Assembly: GCA_003241815.1 (NCBI GenBank)
Contig: QBLV01000019.1
Coordinates: 1-42,445, forward strand
Direction of reading: 5' to 3'
DNA from: Hyphomicrobiales bacterium
GTDB taxonomy: Bacteria > Pseudomonadota > Alphaproteobacteria > Rhizobiales > Beijerinckiaceae
DNA: 42,445 nt
The position numbers and the translations under genes were made by a program. Below are positions 24,926 through 33,478 of this stretch, piece after piece. Each line of letters begins with the position of its first letter. Position 1 is the first letter of the stretch. The notes under the pieces were generated by a model. It had not been told where the DNA came from. It did no database searches and saw nothing but the letters and a program-made list of their open reading frames with translations.

Positions 24926-26788
24926 ATGGCCAAGGCTCCAGAAAGCAACGTGCCGCGTGGCGAGCGGCCCACAGCCGTGACGAAACGCAAGGCGCCGCGC
25001 CGCATCAAGCCCGAGCAGCTGCGCTCCAAGGCCTGGTTCGACAACCCCGCCAATGCCGACATGACCGCGCTCTACATCGAGCGCACCATGAATTTCGGGC
25101 TGTCGCGTGACGAGCTTCAATCGGGCCGGCCGATCATCGGCATCGCCCAGACCGGCTCCGACATCGCTCCCTGCAACCGCCATCATATCGAGCTGGCGCA
25201 CCGCGTCCGCGACGGCATCCGCGAGCGTGGCGGCGTGCCCTTCGAGTTCCCGATCCACCCGATCCAGGAAACCTGCAAGCGCCCGACCGCGAGCCTCGAC
25301 CGCAATCTGCAATATCTCTCGCTCGTCGAGATCCTCTACGGCTATCCGCTCGACGGCGTGGTGCTGACGACGGGCTGCGACAAGACCACGCCGGCCCAGT
25401 TGATGGCGGCGGCGACCGTCGACATCCCCGCGATCGCGCTGCCGGGCGGGCCGATGCTCAACGGCAATTTCCGGGGCGAGCGCACGGGCTCGGGCACGAT
25501 CGTCTGGAAGGCGCGCCAGATGATGGCGGCCGGCGAGATCGACTATAAGGGCTTCGTCGATCTGGCGGCGTCCTCGGCCCCCTCTGCCGGTCACTGCAAC
25601 ACCATGGGCACCGCGACGACGATGAACTCGATCGCCGAGGCGCTGGGCATGACGCTGCCGGGCGCGGCCGCGATTCCTGCGCCCTATCGCGACCGCTACG
25701 AGATGGCCTATCTCACCGGGCTTCGCATCGTCGACATGGTCTGGGAGAACCTGATCCCGTCCAAGATCATGACGCGCGAAGCCTTCGAGAACGCGATCGT
25801 GGTCAATTCTGCCATCGGCGGCTCGACCAACGCGCCGATCTCGGTCAACGCCATCGCCAAGCATATCGGCGTGCCCCTCGACAACGAGGACTGGACGAAT
25901 GTCGGCTACGACATTCCCCTGCTGGTCAATCTGCAGCCGGCCGGCGAGTATCTCGGCGAGGATTACTACCGGGCCGGTGGCGTGCCCGCCGTGGTCGCCG
26001 AACTCGTCGCCAAGGGCAAGATCAAGCCGGCGATCACCGCCAATGGCCGGACTCTCGCCGAGAATTGCGAGGGCTTCTTCGCCGAGGACCGCAACGTCAT
26101 CAAGGCCTATGACGCGCCGATGAAGGCGCAGTCGGGCTTCCTGAACCTGCGCGGCAACCTGTTCGATTCCGCGATCATGAAGACCAGCGTGATCACGCCT
26201 GAGTTCCGCAAGCGCTATCTGGAGAATCCGAAGGATCCCAACGCTTTCGAGGGCAAGGCGATCGTCTTCGACGGGCCGGAGGACTACCACCACCGCATCG
26301 ACGATCCCGCGCTGGCGATCGACGAGCACTCGATCCTGTTCATTCGCGGCGTCGGCCCGGTCGGCTATCCCGGCGCGGCTGAGGTGGTGAACATGCGGCC
26401 GCCGGATTACCTGATCAAGAAGGGCGTCACGGCGCTCGCCTGCATCGGCGATGGCCGCCAGTCGGGCACCTCGGGTTCACCCTCGATCCTGAACGCGTCC
26501 CCGGAAGCGGCGACCGGCGGGAATCTCGCCATTCTCGTGACCGGGGACAAGGTCCGCATCGACCTGAACAAGCGCTCGGCCGACATTCTGATCTCGGATG
26601 AGGAACTGGAGCAGCGTCGCGCGGCGCTGAAGGCGGCGGGCGGCTACAAATACCCCAAGAGCCAGACGCCCTGGCAGGAGATCCAGCGCAAGATCGTTGG
26701 CGAACTCTCCGAGGGCATGGTGCTGAAGCCGGCGGTCAAGTATCAGAAAATTCACAAGAAGTTCGGCATTCCGCGCGACAATCACTGA
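24926..26788 (+). CDS. IlvD/Edd family dehydratase (probable sugar-acid dehydratase)
   Basis: Enzymes of this family remove water from 2,3-dihydroxy acids to give 2-oxo-3-deoxy acids, using an Fe-S cluster. The ATG at 24926 follows GAGGAAAGACCAGG and gives 620 residues; the track start at 24821 has no such support. Cluster ligand candidates are C83 (APCNRHH), C151 ([10 protein letters not shown]) and C224 ([12 protein letters not shown]). The C-terminal [20 protein letters not shown] is also characteristic. Context (an SDR and a DenD-like dehydrogenase downstream, no branched-chain genes) points to an aldonate or similar sugar acid rather than valine/isoleucine synthesis. The exact substrate is unknown. 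A perfect hairpin 10 nt after the stop may end transcription. Confidence 0.88.
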   Translation: MAKAPESNVPRGERPTAVTKRKAPRRIKPEQLRSKAWFDNPANADMTALYIERTMNFGLSRDELQSGRPIIGIAQTGSDIAPCNRHHIELAHRVRDGIRERGGVPFEFPIHPIQETCKRPTASLDRNLQYLSLVEILYGYPLDGVVLTTGCDKTTPAQLMAAATVDIPAIALPGGPMLNGNFRGERTGSGTIVWKARQMMAAGEIDYKGFVDLAASSAPSAGHCNTMGTATTMNSIAEALGMTLPGAAAIPAPYRDRYEMAYLTGLRIVDMVWENLIPSKIMTREAFENAIVVNSAIGGSTNAPISVNAIAKHIGVPLDNEDWTNVGYDIPLLVNLQPAGEYLGEDYYRAGGVPAVVAELVAKGKIKPAITANGRTLAENCEGFFAEDRNVIKAYDAPMKAQSGFLNLRGNLFDSAIMKTSVITPEFRKRYLENPKDPNAFEGKAIVFDGPEDYHHRIDDPALAIDEHSILFIRGVGPVGYPGAAEVVNMRPPDYLIKKGVTALACIGDGRQSGTSGSPSILNASPEAATGGNLAILVTGDKVRIDLNKRSADILISDEELEQRRAALKAAGGYKYPKSQTPWQEIQRKIVGELSEGMVLKPAVKYQKIHKKFGIPRDNH

Positions 26789-26798
26789 GGCGCTGCCT

Positions 26799-26864
26799 CG
26801 TCATGCTCGGGCTTGACCCGAGCATCTCCGGCAAGAGATTCTCGGGTCAAGCCCGAGCATGACG
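26799..26864. repeat. Palindromic repeat (family B), perfect 24-bp stem
   Basis: CGTCATGCTCGGGCTTGACC plus CGAG pairs exactly with its reverse complement across an 18-nt loop. It sits 10 nt after the dehydratase stop and may protect or terminate the transcript. A related, half-degenerate copy is at 31097-31189. Confidence 0.9.
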
Positions 26865-26973
26865 CTACCCGACGCCATTCCACCCGTGCATTGGCGTCGA
26901 TCCTGCCGCGCGCGCCTGCGGGGCTGACAAAACGGCGCCGGGCGGACACTATGACGCTCGCTGCCGCCGGCTC

Positions 26974-26990
26974 GTTTGAAACGATTTAAA
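26974..26990. promoter_or_regulatory. Candidate LacI-type operator abutting the start codon
   Basis: GTTTGAAACGATTTAAA ends exactly one base before the ATG of the PEP mutase-like gene and is the inverse of the core at 24853-24877. No Shine-Dalgarno fits between, so a regulator bound here would cover the transcription/translation start. Confidence 0.5.
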
Positions 26991-27830
26991 ATGGCATTCT
27001 CTCCCCAGGTCGAAGCCTTTCGGGCCCTTCACGAAGCCGGCTGCTTCGTCATGCCGAACCCGTGGGATGTCGGCTCTGCCCGCTGGCTGCGCGGGCAGGG
27101 GTTTAAGGCGCTGGCCTCGACCAGCGCGGGCTTCGCCTTCACGCAAGGACGCGCCGACCAGGACGTGCCGCGCGACATGATGCTCGCGCATCTCGCGGAA
27201 CTGGTGAAGGCGGTTCCGGATTTGCCCGTCAACGCCGATTTCGAGAACGGCTATGCCGATACGCCGGATGGTGTCGCCGCCAATGTGAAGCTCTGCATCG
27301 CGACCGGCGTGGCTGGCCTGTCGATCGAGGATGCATCCGGGCGCCCCGAGGATCCGCTCTACCCGTTCGAGCTTGCCGTGGAACGGATCAGGGCGGCGCG
27401 CAAGGCCATCGACGAGACGGGCTCGGGTGTCATGCTGACGGCGCGGGCGGAATGTTTCCTGACCGGGCATCCGGATGCGCTGGTCGAGTCGGCCCGTCGC
27501 ATCGAGGCCTATGCGCGGGCCGGTGCCGATGTGCTCTATGCACCCGGCCCGAAGACGCCAGGGCAGATCGCCACCATCGTTGAGGCCGCCGAGGGCAAGC
27601 CCGTCAACGCGCTGGTGTATGGCGATTTCGGCCTCTCGGTCTCCGACATCGCCGGGCTCGGGGTGCGCCGGATTTCGATCGGCGGGGCGCTGGCGCGGGC
27701 GGCCTGGGCCGCTTTCATCGAAGCGACGCGGCTGATCAGCGAGGAGGGCAGCTTTGCAGGCTTCGCCGGCAATGGCCCGTCCTCGCCGTTGAACCCGTTC
27801 TTCACCGAAGACCTGAAGGCGCGCTCGTGA
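26991..27830 (+). CDS. Isocitrate lyase/PEP mutase family protein
   Basis: The 279-residue cytoplasmic enzyme is of the PEP mutase/isocitrate lyase superfamily, which forms or breaks C-C or C-P bonds of 2-oxo acids. Visible are FVMPNPWDVGSARWL at the N-terminus and VNADFENGYADTPDGVAANV, whose Asp/Glu bind Mg. GVAGLSIEDASG, LTARAECFLTGHPD and GVRRISIGGALARAAW follow. The KKCGH motif of isocitrate lyase is absent, so a lyase acting on another 2-oxo/hydroxy acid is more likely. The track begins at a TTG inside the operator; the ATG at 26991 fits the family better. It may be leaderless. The next gene overlaps by GTGA. Confidence 0.85.
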   Translation: MAFSPQVEAFRALHEAGCFVMPNPWDVGSARWLRGQGFKALASTSAGFAFTQGRADQDVPRDMMLAHLAELVKAVPDLPVNADFENGYADTPDGVAANVKLCIATGVAGLSIEDASGRPEDPLYPFELAVERIRAARKAIDETGSGVMLTARAECFLTGHPDALVESARRIEAYARAGADVLYAPGPKTPGQIATIVEAAEGKPVNALVYGDFGLSVSDIAGLGVRRISIGGALARAAWAAFIEATRLISEEGSFAGFAGNGPSSPLNPFFTEDLKARS

Positions 27831-28153
27831 GCGGGACGTTGCTGATCGCGCCGGCCTGGCTCGGCCTGAGCGGGCTGTGGACGCTCGACGCCAAGGGCCG
27901 GCGGAAAGCCGTCGACGCCGAGGATATCGACCTGTCGGAGGAACTGGCGGATCGGCTGGAAGCCTGGATGGACGCCTTCGACGCGATCTACGAAGAGGAG
28001 CAGGAGGCGCGCTCGCGCTTTCCCAGCGAGGCCGAGCAGCGCGCCTGGGAGCGTGAGGGACAGGCGATCGCCCATGCCGTCGCGGCAGAACTCGGCCCGG
28101 ACTGGACGGTTTCGACCGATCTGGCGGGCTGGCAGGACATGACCAAGCCATGA
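27827..28153 (+). CDS. Small conserved-looking protein of unknown function
   Basis: The 108-residue protein has a GTG start overlapping the preceding stop (GTGA) and overlaps the next gene by ATGA. The composition is acidic and helical, with EDIDLSEELADRLEAWMDAF and IYEEEQEARSRFPSEAEQRAWEREGQAIA. There is no signal peptide and no membrane segment. I do not recognise the family. Its tight coupling on both sides suggests it is genuine, perhaps an accessory protein to one of the neighbours. Confidence 0.7.
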   Translation: MSGTLLIAPAWLGLSGLWTLDAKGRRKAVDAEDIDLSEELADRLEAWMDAFDAIYEEEQEARSRFPSEAEQRAWEREGQAIAHAVAAELGPDWTVSTDLAGWQDMTKP

Positions 28154-29313
28154 CGACCCAGACAGCGACAGACGCCAATCCCGTGCTCGAAGGCTGGACG
28201 GTGCCGCCTTTTCCGCCCGCGCGCGTGCTCGAGGGGCGCTATTGCCGGCTGGAGCCGGTCGATCCGGCGCGCCATCTCGATGACATCTGGGCCGTGAATG
28301 GGGGTCACGACCATATATGGCAGTGGATGCCGGCCCATCCGCCGCAAACGCGCGAGGCCTATGGCGAATTGCTGGCGATGATGGCGGCCAAGCCCGGCAT
28401 CGTGCCGTTTGCGATCATCGATAAGGCCGACGGCAAGGCCAAGGGCCATCTCTGGCTGATGGAGATCAGGCCCGAGCACGGCGTCTTTGAGGTCGGCTAC
28501 ATCACCTATTCGCCGGTGCTGCAGAAGACGCGGGTCGCGACCGAGGCGATTTATCTGTGCGGCGACTACGGCTTCTCGCTCGGCTATCGCCGCTTCGAGT
28601 GGAAGTGCAACAACCTCAACGAGCCCTCCAAGCGTGCGGCGTTGCGGTTTGGCTTCCAGTATGAGGGTCTGTTCCGCCAGCATCAGGTGGTGAAAGGGCG
28701 CAATCGGGATACCGCCTGGTTCTCGATCCTCGACAGCGAATGGCCGGTGCGGGCGCAGGGTTTTCAACGCTGGTTGGCGCCCGGGAACTTCGATGCGGAC
28801 GGCGTCCAGAAGCGCTCGCTTGCCGCCTTCAACCGGCCGTTCGCAACAGCCGGAGCGACTGCGCTCCGGCGTGCTTCGCTGGCGGATGTCTCGGCGATCC
28901 TGGCCCTGAAGACCGCAGCCTATTTGCCCAATGAGAGCATCATCGGCGTGCCGTCGCTGCCCCGCATCGCGGACTATGCCCGGGTGGTGGCCGAGCATGA
29001 GGTCTGGCTGGCCGAGGGCGAGCATGGGCTGGAGGCGGCGCTTGTGCTCGATGTCGCACCGGACAAATTCACCCTGTGGAGCATCGCCGTTGCGCCGGAA
29101 GCGGCAGGCCGTCGGCTGGCGACAGCGCTGATGGCCTTCACCGAGACACGGGCAGGCGAACTCGGCCATGACGCTGTGCATCTTTTCACGCATGCGAAAC
29201 TCACCGAGCGCATCGGCTGGTATGAGCGCCTCGGCTACGTGACCACACACCATGAGGAAATGGCCGATCGGCGGGCCACTCATATGCGCAAATTACTGAC
29301 AACAACCGGCTGA
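28150..29313 (+). CDS. Double GNAT acetyltransferase (RimJ/RimL-like plus GNAT)
   Basis: This 387-residue protein joins two acetyltransferase domains. The first (about residues 25-215) is of RimJ/RimL type: YCRLEPVDPARHLDDIW, VFEVGYITYSPVLQKTRVATEA, and FEWKCNNLNEPSKRAALRFG. The second (about 235-385) is a canonical GNAT with WSIAVAPEAAGRRLATALM and LTERIGWYERLGYV. The second domain's acetyl-CoA loop, APEAAGRRLA, departs from the usual R-G-x-G-x-A. The first domain resembles stand-alone enzymes that acetylate N-termini or small molecules. No frameshift marks the junction. Substrates are unknown. Confidence 0.85.
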   Translation: MTTQTATDANPVLEGWTVPPFPPARVLEGRYCRLEPVDPARHLDDIWAVNGGHDHIWQWMPAHPPQTREAYGELLAMMAAKPGIVPFAIIDKADGKAKGHLWLMEIRPEHGVFEVGYITYSPVLQKTRVATEAIYLCGDYGFSLGYRRFEWKCNNLNEPSKRAALRFGFQYEGLFRQHQVVKGRNRDTAWFSILDSEWPVRAQGFQRWLAPGNFDADGVQKRSLAAFNRPFATAGATALRRASLADVSAILALKTAAYLPNESIIGVPSLPRIADYARVVAEHEVWLAEGEHGLEAALVLDVAPDKFTLWSIAVAPEAAGRRLATALMAFTETRAGELGHDAVHLFTHAKLTERIGWYERLGYVTTHHEEMADRRATHMRKLLTTTG

Positions 29314-29329
29314 GCAGGGGCGAGACATC

Positions 29330-30076
29330 ATGGCAGGACGTTTGAAGGGCAAGGTCGCGGTCGTCACCGCAGCCGGGCAGGGCATCGGGCGCGCAATCGC
29401 GGAGGCGTTCGTCGCCGAGGGCGCGACGGTCTGGGCGACCGACAAGGATGTCGCGCTGCTGGAAGGCATTCCCAAGGCGAAGAAGCGCAAGCTCGACGTT
29501 CTCTCGAACAAAGCGGTCGAGAGCTTCGCGGAGAAGGTCGGTCCGATCGACATCCTGGTGAACGCAGCCGGCTACGTCCATCACGGCACGGTGCTCGACA
29601 CCGACGACAAGGCCTGGGATTTCTCCTTCGATCTCAACGTCACCTCGATGCACCGCACGATCAAGGCGTTCCTGCCGGGCATGCTGGCGAAGGGCGCGGG
29701 CTCGATCGTCAACATCGCCTCGGGCGCCGGCTCGGTTCGCGGCATCCCCAACCGCTACGCCTATGGCACCACCAAGGCTGCCGTCATCGGCCTGACCAAG
29801 GCGGTCGCCGCCGACTTCATCAAAAAGGGCGTCCGCGCCAACGCGATCTGCCCCGGTACGATCCAGTCGCCCTCGCTCGACCAGCGCATCAAGGATCTGG
29901 CCACGGCGTCCAAGACCACGGAAGCCGCCGCGCGGCAGGCCTTCATCGACCGCCAGCCGATGGGCCGGCTCGGCACGGCCGAAGAGATCGCCTGGCTGGC
30001 GGTCTATCTCGGTTCCGACGAGGCGAGCTACACGACGGGACAGATCCATCTCGCCGATGGCGGTTTTGCTCTCTGA
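29330..30076 (+). CDS. SDR family oxidoreductase, 2-keto-3-deoxy sugar-acid dehydrogenase-like
   Basis: The 248-residue enzyme is an NAD(P)-dependent classical SDR. It has TAAGQGIGRAIAEAF (cofactor loop), TDKD after strand 2 (acidic, favouring NAD), and NAAGYVHHGTVLD. The catalytic region INIASGAGSVRGIPNRYAYGTTKAA includes Y-x-x-x-K. It resembles 2-keto-3-deoxy-L-fuconate/L-rhamnonate 4-dehydrogenases and BDH2-type enzymes, which fits a dehydratase-dehydrogenase sugar-acid pathway with the IlvD/Edd gene upstream. The start follows GGGGCGAGACATC. The substrate is inferred from context only. Confidence 0.83.
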   Translation: MAGRLKGKVAVVTAAGQGIGRAIAEAFVAEGATVWATDKDVALLEGIPKAKKRKLDVLSNKAVESFAEKVGPIDILVNAAGYVHHGTVLDTDDKAWDFSFDLNVTSMHRTIKAFLPGMLAKGAGSIVNIASGAGSVRGIPNRYAYGTTKAAVIGLTKAVAADFIKKGVRANAICPGTIQSPSLDQRIKDLATASKTTEAAARQAFIDRQPMGRLGTAEEIAWLAVYLGSDEASYTTGQIHLADGGFAL

Positions 30077-30103
30077 GCACAAGAAAATAAGGGAGGAAGC
30101 CCA

Positions 30104-31087
30104 ATGCATATTCTCGTTCTCGGCGGCGCCGGCATGGCCGGTCGCAAATTCATCGAGCGGCTGGCCAAGGACGGCCATCTCGGTGCTAAAACCATCGCCA
30201 AGGTCACGGCGCAGGACGTCGTCGCGGCCCAGGCTCCCGCCGGCGCGCCCTCCGCCCTCGAGGCGGCGGTCTCGGATCTCTCCGTGCCGGGCCAGGCCGA
30301 GGCGCTGATCGCCTCGCGTCCGGAACTCATCGTGCATCTCGCGGCGATCGTCTCGGGCGAGGCCGAGGCCGATTTCGAGAAGGGCTACACGATCAATCTC
30401 GATGGCACGCGCTATTTGTTCGAGGCGATCCGCAAGGCCGGCGAGGCCTACAAGCCCCGCCTGGTCTTCACCTCCTCGATCGCGGTCTTCGGCGCGCCGT
30501 TCCACGACAAGATCGAGGACGAGTTCTTCACGACGCCGCTGACCAGCTACGGCACGCAGAAGGCGATCAGCGAGTTGCTGCTCTCCGACTACACCCGGCG
30601 CGGCTTCTTCGACGGCATCAGCATCCGCTTCCCGACGATCTGCGTGCGGCCGGGTTCGCCCAACAAGGCGGCGTCGGGCTTCTTCTCCAACATCATCCGC
30701 GAGCCGCTGAACGGCATCGAGGCGGTGCTGCCGGTGTCCGACCAGGTGCGCCATTGGCACGCCTCGCCGCGCTCGGCGGTCAACTTCCTGATCCATGCGG
30801 CGACGATCGACACCAACAGGATCGGCGCGCGCCGGACGCTGACGATGCCGGGCCTGTCCTGCACGGTGGCCGAGCAGATCGAGGCGCTGCGCAAGGTCGC
30901 GGGCGAGGGCGTCGTCGCCCGCATCAAGCGCGTGCCGGATGCGACGATCAACGGAATCGTCGCGGGCTGGCCGCAGAATTTCAATGCCGCGCGCGCGACG
31001 TCGCTCGGCTTCACCTCGGAAGCGAGCTTCGAGGAGATCATCCGCGTCCATATCGAGGATGAGCTGGGCGGGAATTTCGTGAAGTAG
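30104..31087 (+). CDS. DenD-like NAD-dependent dehydrogenase (D-erythronate dehydrogenase family)
   Basis: This 327-residue extended SDR/epimerase fold protein has MHILVLGGAGMAGRKFIERL (Rossmann glycine motif) and LIVHLAAIVSGEAEADFEKG. The catalytic YGTQK appears in TPLTSYGTQKAISELLL. ISIRFPTICVRPGSPNKAASGFFSNIIREPLNG is characteristic of D-erythronate dehydrogenase and relatives, which oxidise C2 of C4 sugar acids. The usual DenD partners (OtnK kinase, OtnC aldolase) are not in the window, so the actual substrate may differ. AAGGGAGGAAG precedes the ATG. A family B repeat follows the stop. Confidence 0.82.
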   Translation: MHILVLGGAGMAGRKFIERLAKDGHLGAKTIAKVTAQDVVAAQAPAGAPSALEAAVSDLSVPGQAEALIASRPELIVHLAAIVSGEAEADFEKGYTINLDGTRYLFEAIRKAGEAYKPRLVFTSSIAVFGAPFHDKIEDEFFTTPLTSYGTQKAISELLLSDYTRRGFFDGISIRFPTICVRPGSPNKAASGFFSNIIREPLNGIEAVLPVSDQVRHWHASPRSAVNFLIHAATIDTNRIGARRTLTMPGLSCTVAEQIEALRKVAGEGVVARIKRVPDATINGIVAGWPQNFNAARATSLGFTSEASFEEIIRVHIEDELGGNFVK

Positions 31088-31096
31088 ATTTGGGCT

Positions 31097-31189
31097 CGTC
31101 ATGCTCGGGCTTGACCCGAGCATCTCCAACAAGAGCTTCTCTCTGGATAGAGATTCTCGGGTCGGCGCAAGCGCCGCCCGAGAATGATG
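31097..31189. repeat. Palindromic repeat (family B), partly degenerate copy
   Basis: The left arm of 24 nt is identical to the copy at 26799 (CGTCATGCTCGGGCTTGACC...). The right arm has diverged, keeps ATTCTCGGGTC and includes an inner GGCGC/GCGCC hairpin. It lies between two converging genes. Confidence 0.8.
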
Positions 31190-31194
31190 CATGA

Positions 31195-31860
31195 TCACGC
31201 CGGGCAGGGTTCGCCCGGCGTGTCCATCAGATCGGCGGCCTCGATCTCGGGGGCCATCTCTGGCGCATGGGCCCAGCCGCTCGCGCCCCAGCTCTTCAGG
31301 GCCGACCAGGTCGAGCGGTCGAGCCGGAACTGCTCGCAGGGGAAGAGCCCGCCGCGCGCCGGCAGCGACTTCAGGAACGAGCCCTCGGCGCGGAAGCCCG
31401 ACTTCTCCAGCACGCGCCGGGAGGCCGGGTTGATGACGCGCGTGTCGGCCTCGATCGCCGGCATCTCGACGAGCGAGAACAGCGTGTCGATCAGCGACTG
31501 GACCGCCTCCGTCGCATAGCCCTTGCCCCAGTGCGGCGTGCCGAGCCAATAGCCGATGAAGGGCACTCCCGTAGCCTGCCGATGCGCGCCGATCATGCCG
31601 ATCAGCTCGTTGGGCTTGGAACGCGGCGTGATCCCCAGCACGAGATGCTCGCCCAGCGCATTGCCCTTGCGCATCGCGAAGATGAAGGGCTCGACCGCAT
31701 CCACCGGATAGGGGTGCGGGATCGAGGCCGTCATCTCGGCCACGGCTTTCTCCCCGGCCTGGCGCAGGATGGCGGACGCATCCGCCATGCGGGGCCAGCG
31801 CAGCCAGAGACGACGCGTCTCGAGCCGGAAGACATCGTCGCGGGTCAATTCGGGGAACAT
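31195..31860 (-). CDS. GNAT acetyltransferase, RimJ/RimL type
   Basis: The 221-residue protein begins with VFRLETRRLWLRWPRMADASAI, the typical RimJ/RimL opening. It has GYWLGTPHWGKGYATEAVQSLIDTLF (acetyl-CoA loop G-K-G-Y-A-T-E) and TRVINPASRRVLEKSGFRAEG. The ATG at 31860 follows GGAGAGACTCAG. It lies downstream of rpmA on the same strand, a neighbourhood common in Hyphomicrobiales, but a strong terminator separates them, so expression may depend on read-through or its own promoter. It probably acetylates a protein N-terminus or an amine; the target is unknown. Confidence 0.88.
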   Translation of the reverse strand: MFPELTRDDVFRLETRRLWLRWPRMADASAILRQAGEKAVAEMTASIPHPYPVDAVEPFIFAMRKGNALGEHLVLGITPRSKPNELIGMIGAHRQATGVPFIGYWLGTPHWGKGYATEAVQSLIDTLFSLVEMPAIEADTRVINPASRRVLEKSGFRAEGSFLKSLPARGGLFPCEQFRLDRSTWSALKSWGASGWAHAPEMAPEIEAADLMDTPGEPCPA

Positions 31861-31885
31861 CTGAGTCTCTCCGTCGGCGCAAACG

Positions 31886-31922
31886 AAAAAAGGGAGCTGG
31901 GATTTTGTCCCATCTCCCTTTC
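31886..31922 (-). terminator. Rho-independent terminator of rplU-rpmA
   Basis: The minus strand forms AAAGGGAGATGGGA/TCCCAGCTCCCTTT with one mismatch and a short loop, followed by six T. It lies about 95 nt after the rpmA stop. Confidence 0.9.
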
Positions 31923-31960
31923 GCTGACCTTGGGTGACCCCTGAGAGGGACTTGACCCCT

Positions 31961-31992
31961 GATCCGTTCCGGTTCGATGGAACCGGCGGATC
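31961..31992. repeat. Long hairpin between rpmA and its terminator
   Basis: GATCCG and CCGGTTC pair with GAACCGG and GGATC around a GATG loop. There is no T run, so this is not a classical terminator; it may stabilise the mRNA 3' end. Confidence 0.55.
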
Positions 31993-32015
31993 GAGGACTG
32001 TCCCTATCCGCCGTC

Positions 32016-32282
32016 TTACTCTGCGGCCTCTTGGGCCGGGACTACGTTCACGAAAGCTCGGCCGAGTTTCGTCGTGAATCGGACGCGACCGTCCGTCAGC
32101 GCGAACAGCGTATGGTCTTTGCCCATGCCGACATTGGCGCCGGGATGCCAGGTGGTCCCACGCTGCCGAATAATGATGTTGCCCGGAATCACGGCCTGGT
32201 CGCCGAACTTCTTGACCCCGAGGCGCCTGCCTGCGGAGTCACGACCGTTGCGGGATGAACCGCCTGCCTTTTTGTGAGCCAT
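32016..32282 (-). CDS. rpmA: 50S ribosomal protein L27
   Basis: L27 reaches towards the peptidyl transferase centre of the large subunit. The 88-residue protein starts [20 protein letters not shown] and contains [21 protein letters not shown], both diagnostic. It starts directly with MAHKK, so no cleavable N-terminal extension of the Firmicutes kind is present. It is the second gene of the rplU-rpmA operon, 100 nt after rplU. Confidence 0.97.
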   Translation of the reverse strand: MAHKKAGGSSRNGRDSAGRRLGVKKFGDQAVIPGNIIIRQRGTTWHPGANVGMGKDHTLFALTDGRVRFTTKLGRAFVNVVPAQEAAE

Positions 32283-32382
32283 AACGCCCTACCTCAAAAC
32301 TGATATGTGGTCTCTAACCCGAATCGGCGGCAAAAGCCAGCCGGTCCGGGCGCGAAAGACGAAGACGGACTGACGGGGTGCG

Positions 32383-33072
32383 TCAGTAGTCCTCGCCGGA
32401 AGCCTGCTCGGCCTGATCGGCCTTCGCCCGGGGGGGCTTGCCGGCCAGGAGTTCCTTGGCCTGCTCGACCCATTCCTCGCGGGTGGCGCGGCCGCGAAGC
32501 TTGAGCTCCTCGTCCCACTTCGCGACATCGGCCTCGCTCCAGGACGCGATGTCGTTCCAGGAGGTGATGCCAGCCGCGCGCAGCTTCTTCTCGATGGTCG
32601 GGCCGACGCCCGAGATCAGCGAGAGGTTGGACGCGTCGAGGGCTTCAGAGGTCACCGCAGCCTTGGCAGCCTTCGGAGCGGTCTTGCCCTTGGCTTCGGT
32701 CGAGCCCGCCTGCAACGCGACGGCCGAGGCCTCGCCCTTCTTCATCTCCGGCTTCTTGCCGCCGGTGAGAATGTCGGTGATGCGAATGACGGTCAGCTCG
32801 GCACGGAAGCCGCGCTTGCGCTTCGAATTCTGGCGGCGACGCTTCTTGAAGGCGATGACCTTCTCGCCACGAGCCTGCTCGACGATCTCGGCGGCGACCG
32901 TGATCTCGGAGAGGGCCTTGGCGTCGAGCGTGGTCTTCTCGCCATCCGTCAGCATCAGCACGGTCCCGAAGGCGACGGTGTCGCCCGGGTTGCCTTCGAT
33001 CTTGGCGGTGGTAATGCGGTCGTTGGCGGCAACGCGGAATTGCTTTCCGCCGGTCTTGATGACTGCGAACAT
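32383..33072 (-). CDS. rplU: 50S ribosomal protein L21 with a long C-terminal helix-hairpin-helix extension
   Basis: The track ORF is far too long upstream. The ATG at 33072 ([20 protein letters not shown]) has GGAGGATAAA immediately before it. Residues 1-103 are a normal L21, ending [26 protein letters not shown]. About 125 further residues follow, bringing the length to 229. They comprise an Ala/Lys-rich linker, then [30 protein letters not shown], a helix-hairpin-helix-like module, then [18 protein letters not shown]. Similar modules end some NuoE proteins. Extended L21 proteins occur in related bacteria as far as I recall; the function of the tail is unknown. Confidence 0.95.
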   Translation of the reverse strand: MFAVIKTGGKQFRVAANDRITTAKIEGNPGDTVAFGTVLMLTDGEKTTLDAKALSEITVAAEIVEQARGEKVIAFKKRRRQNSKRKRGFRAELTVIRITDILTGGKKPEMKKGEASAVALQAGSTEAKGKTAPKAAKAAVTSEALDASNLSLISGVGPTIEKKLRAAGITSWNDIASWSEADVAKWDEELKLRGRATREEWVEQAKELLAGKPPRAKADQAEQASGEDY

Positions 33073-33244
33073 TTTATCCTCCATGTTCGGCCCTGCCCTG
33101 TCATGGTCTCCGGAGAGGCCGATGCGGGACAGCTTTTTGGCAGTCGTTACGGGTCGGGTTCGCTCTTGCCGGCCCAGGCGCGCAATCTGCGACAGCATGA
33201 GGCCAAAAGAGATCGGGCGCGGGTTTCCCCACGCCGGATGAGGC

Positions 33245-33273
33245 TCGATAGTCGCATGAACGGTGCAGGTCAA
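33245..33273 (-). promoter_or_regulatory. Candidate sigma-70 promoter of rplU-rpmA
   Basis: The minus strand has TTGACC, a 17-bp spacer and TATCGA, about 170 nt before the rplU start. This leaves a long leader that could hold an autoregulatory structure; I could not define one. Confidence 0.6.
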
Positions 33274-33332
33274 GGGAAAGCGTCCGCCCTTGCCTGAAAT
33301 ATGACAGGCACGAGACTTGTTCGACGGGAGAC

Positions 33333-33361
33333 TTGTTTTGGCCGGACGCCGCGTGTAGTAC
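33333..33361 (+). promoter_or_regulatory. Candidate promoter of the tRNA-Ser gene
   Basis: TTGTTT, 17 bp, TAGTAC, ending 27 bp before the mature tRNA. This is a modest match. Confidence 0.4.
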
Positions 33362-33388
33362 GAGCCCGCTTCGACCGAAGGCGACCGC

Positions 33389-33478
33389 GGACAGGTGGCA
33401 GAGTGGTTGAATGCACCGCACTCGAAATGCGGCATACCCGCAAGGGTATCGGGGGTTCAAATCCCTCCCTGTCCGCCA
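33389..33478 (+). tRNA. tRNA-Ser (anticodon CGA)
   Basis: This 90-nt class II tRNA has acceptor arms GGACAGG/CCTGTCC, a D arm with GGCAGAGTGGTTGAATGC, and an anticodon loop CTCGAAA (anticodon CGA) on a CCGCA/TGCGG stem. A long variable arm ATACCCGCAAGGGTAT, T arm GGGGGTTCAAATCCCTC and encoded CCA follow. It would read UCG codons. Confidence 0.96.

Noticed and set aside
20360-31189. CRISPR array from repeated palindromes
   Set aside because: The copies are far apart, lie at gene ends and differ in loop sequence. There is no regular spacer pattern and no cas gene.
29201-31882. 893-residue minus-strand ORF
   Set aside because: It covers an SDR, a DenD-like gene and part of a GNAT in the wrong frame; no motifs of its own.
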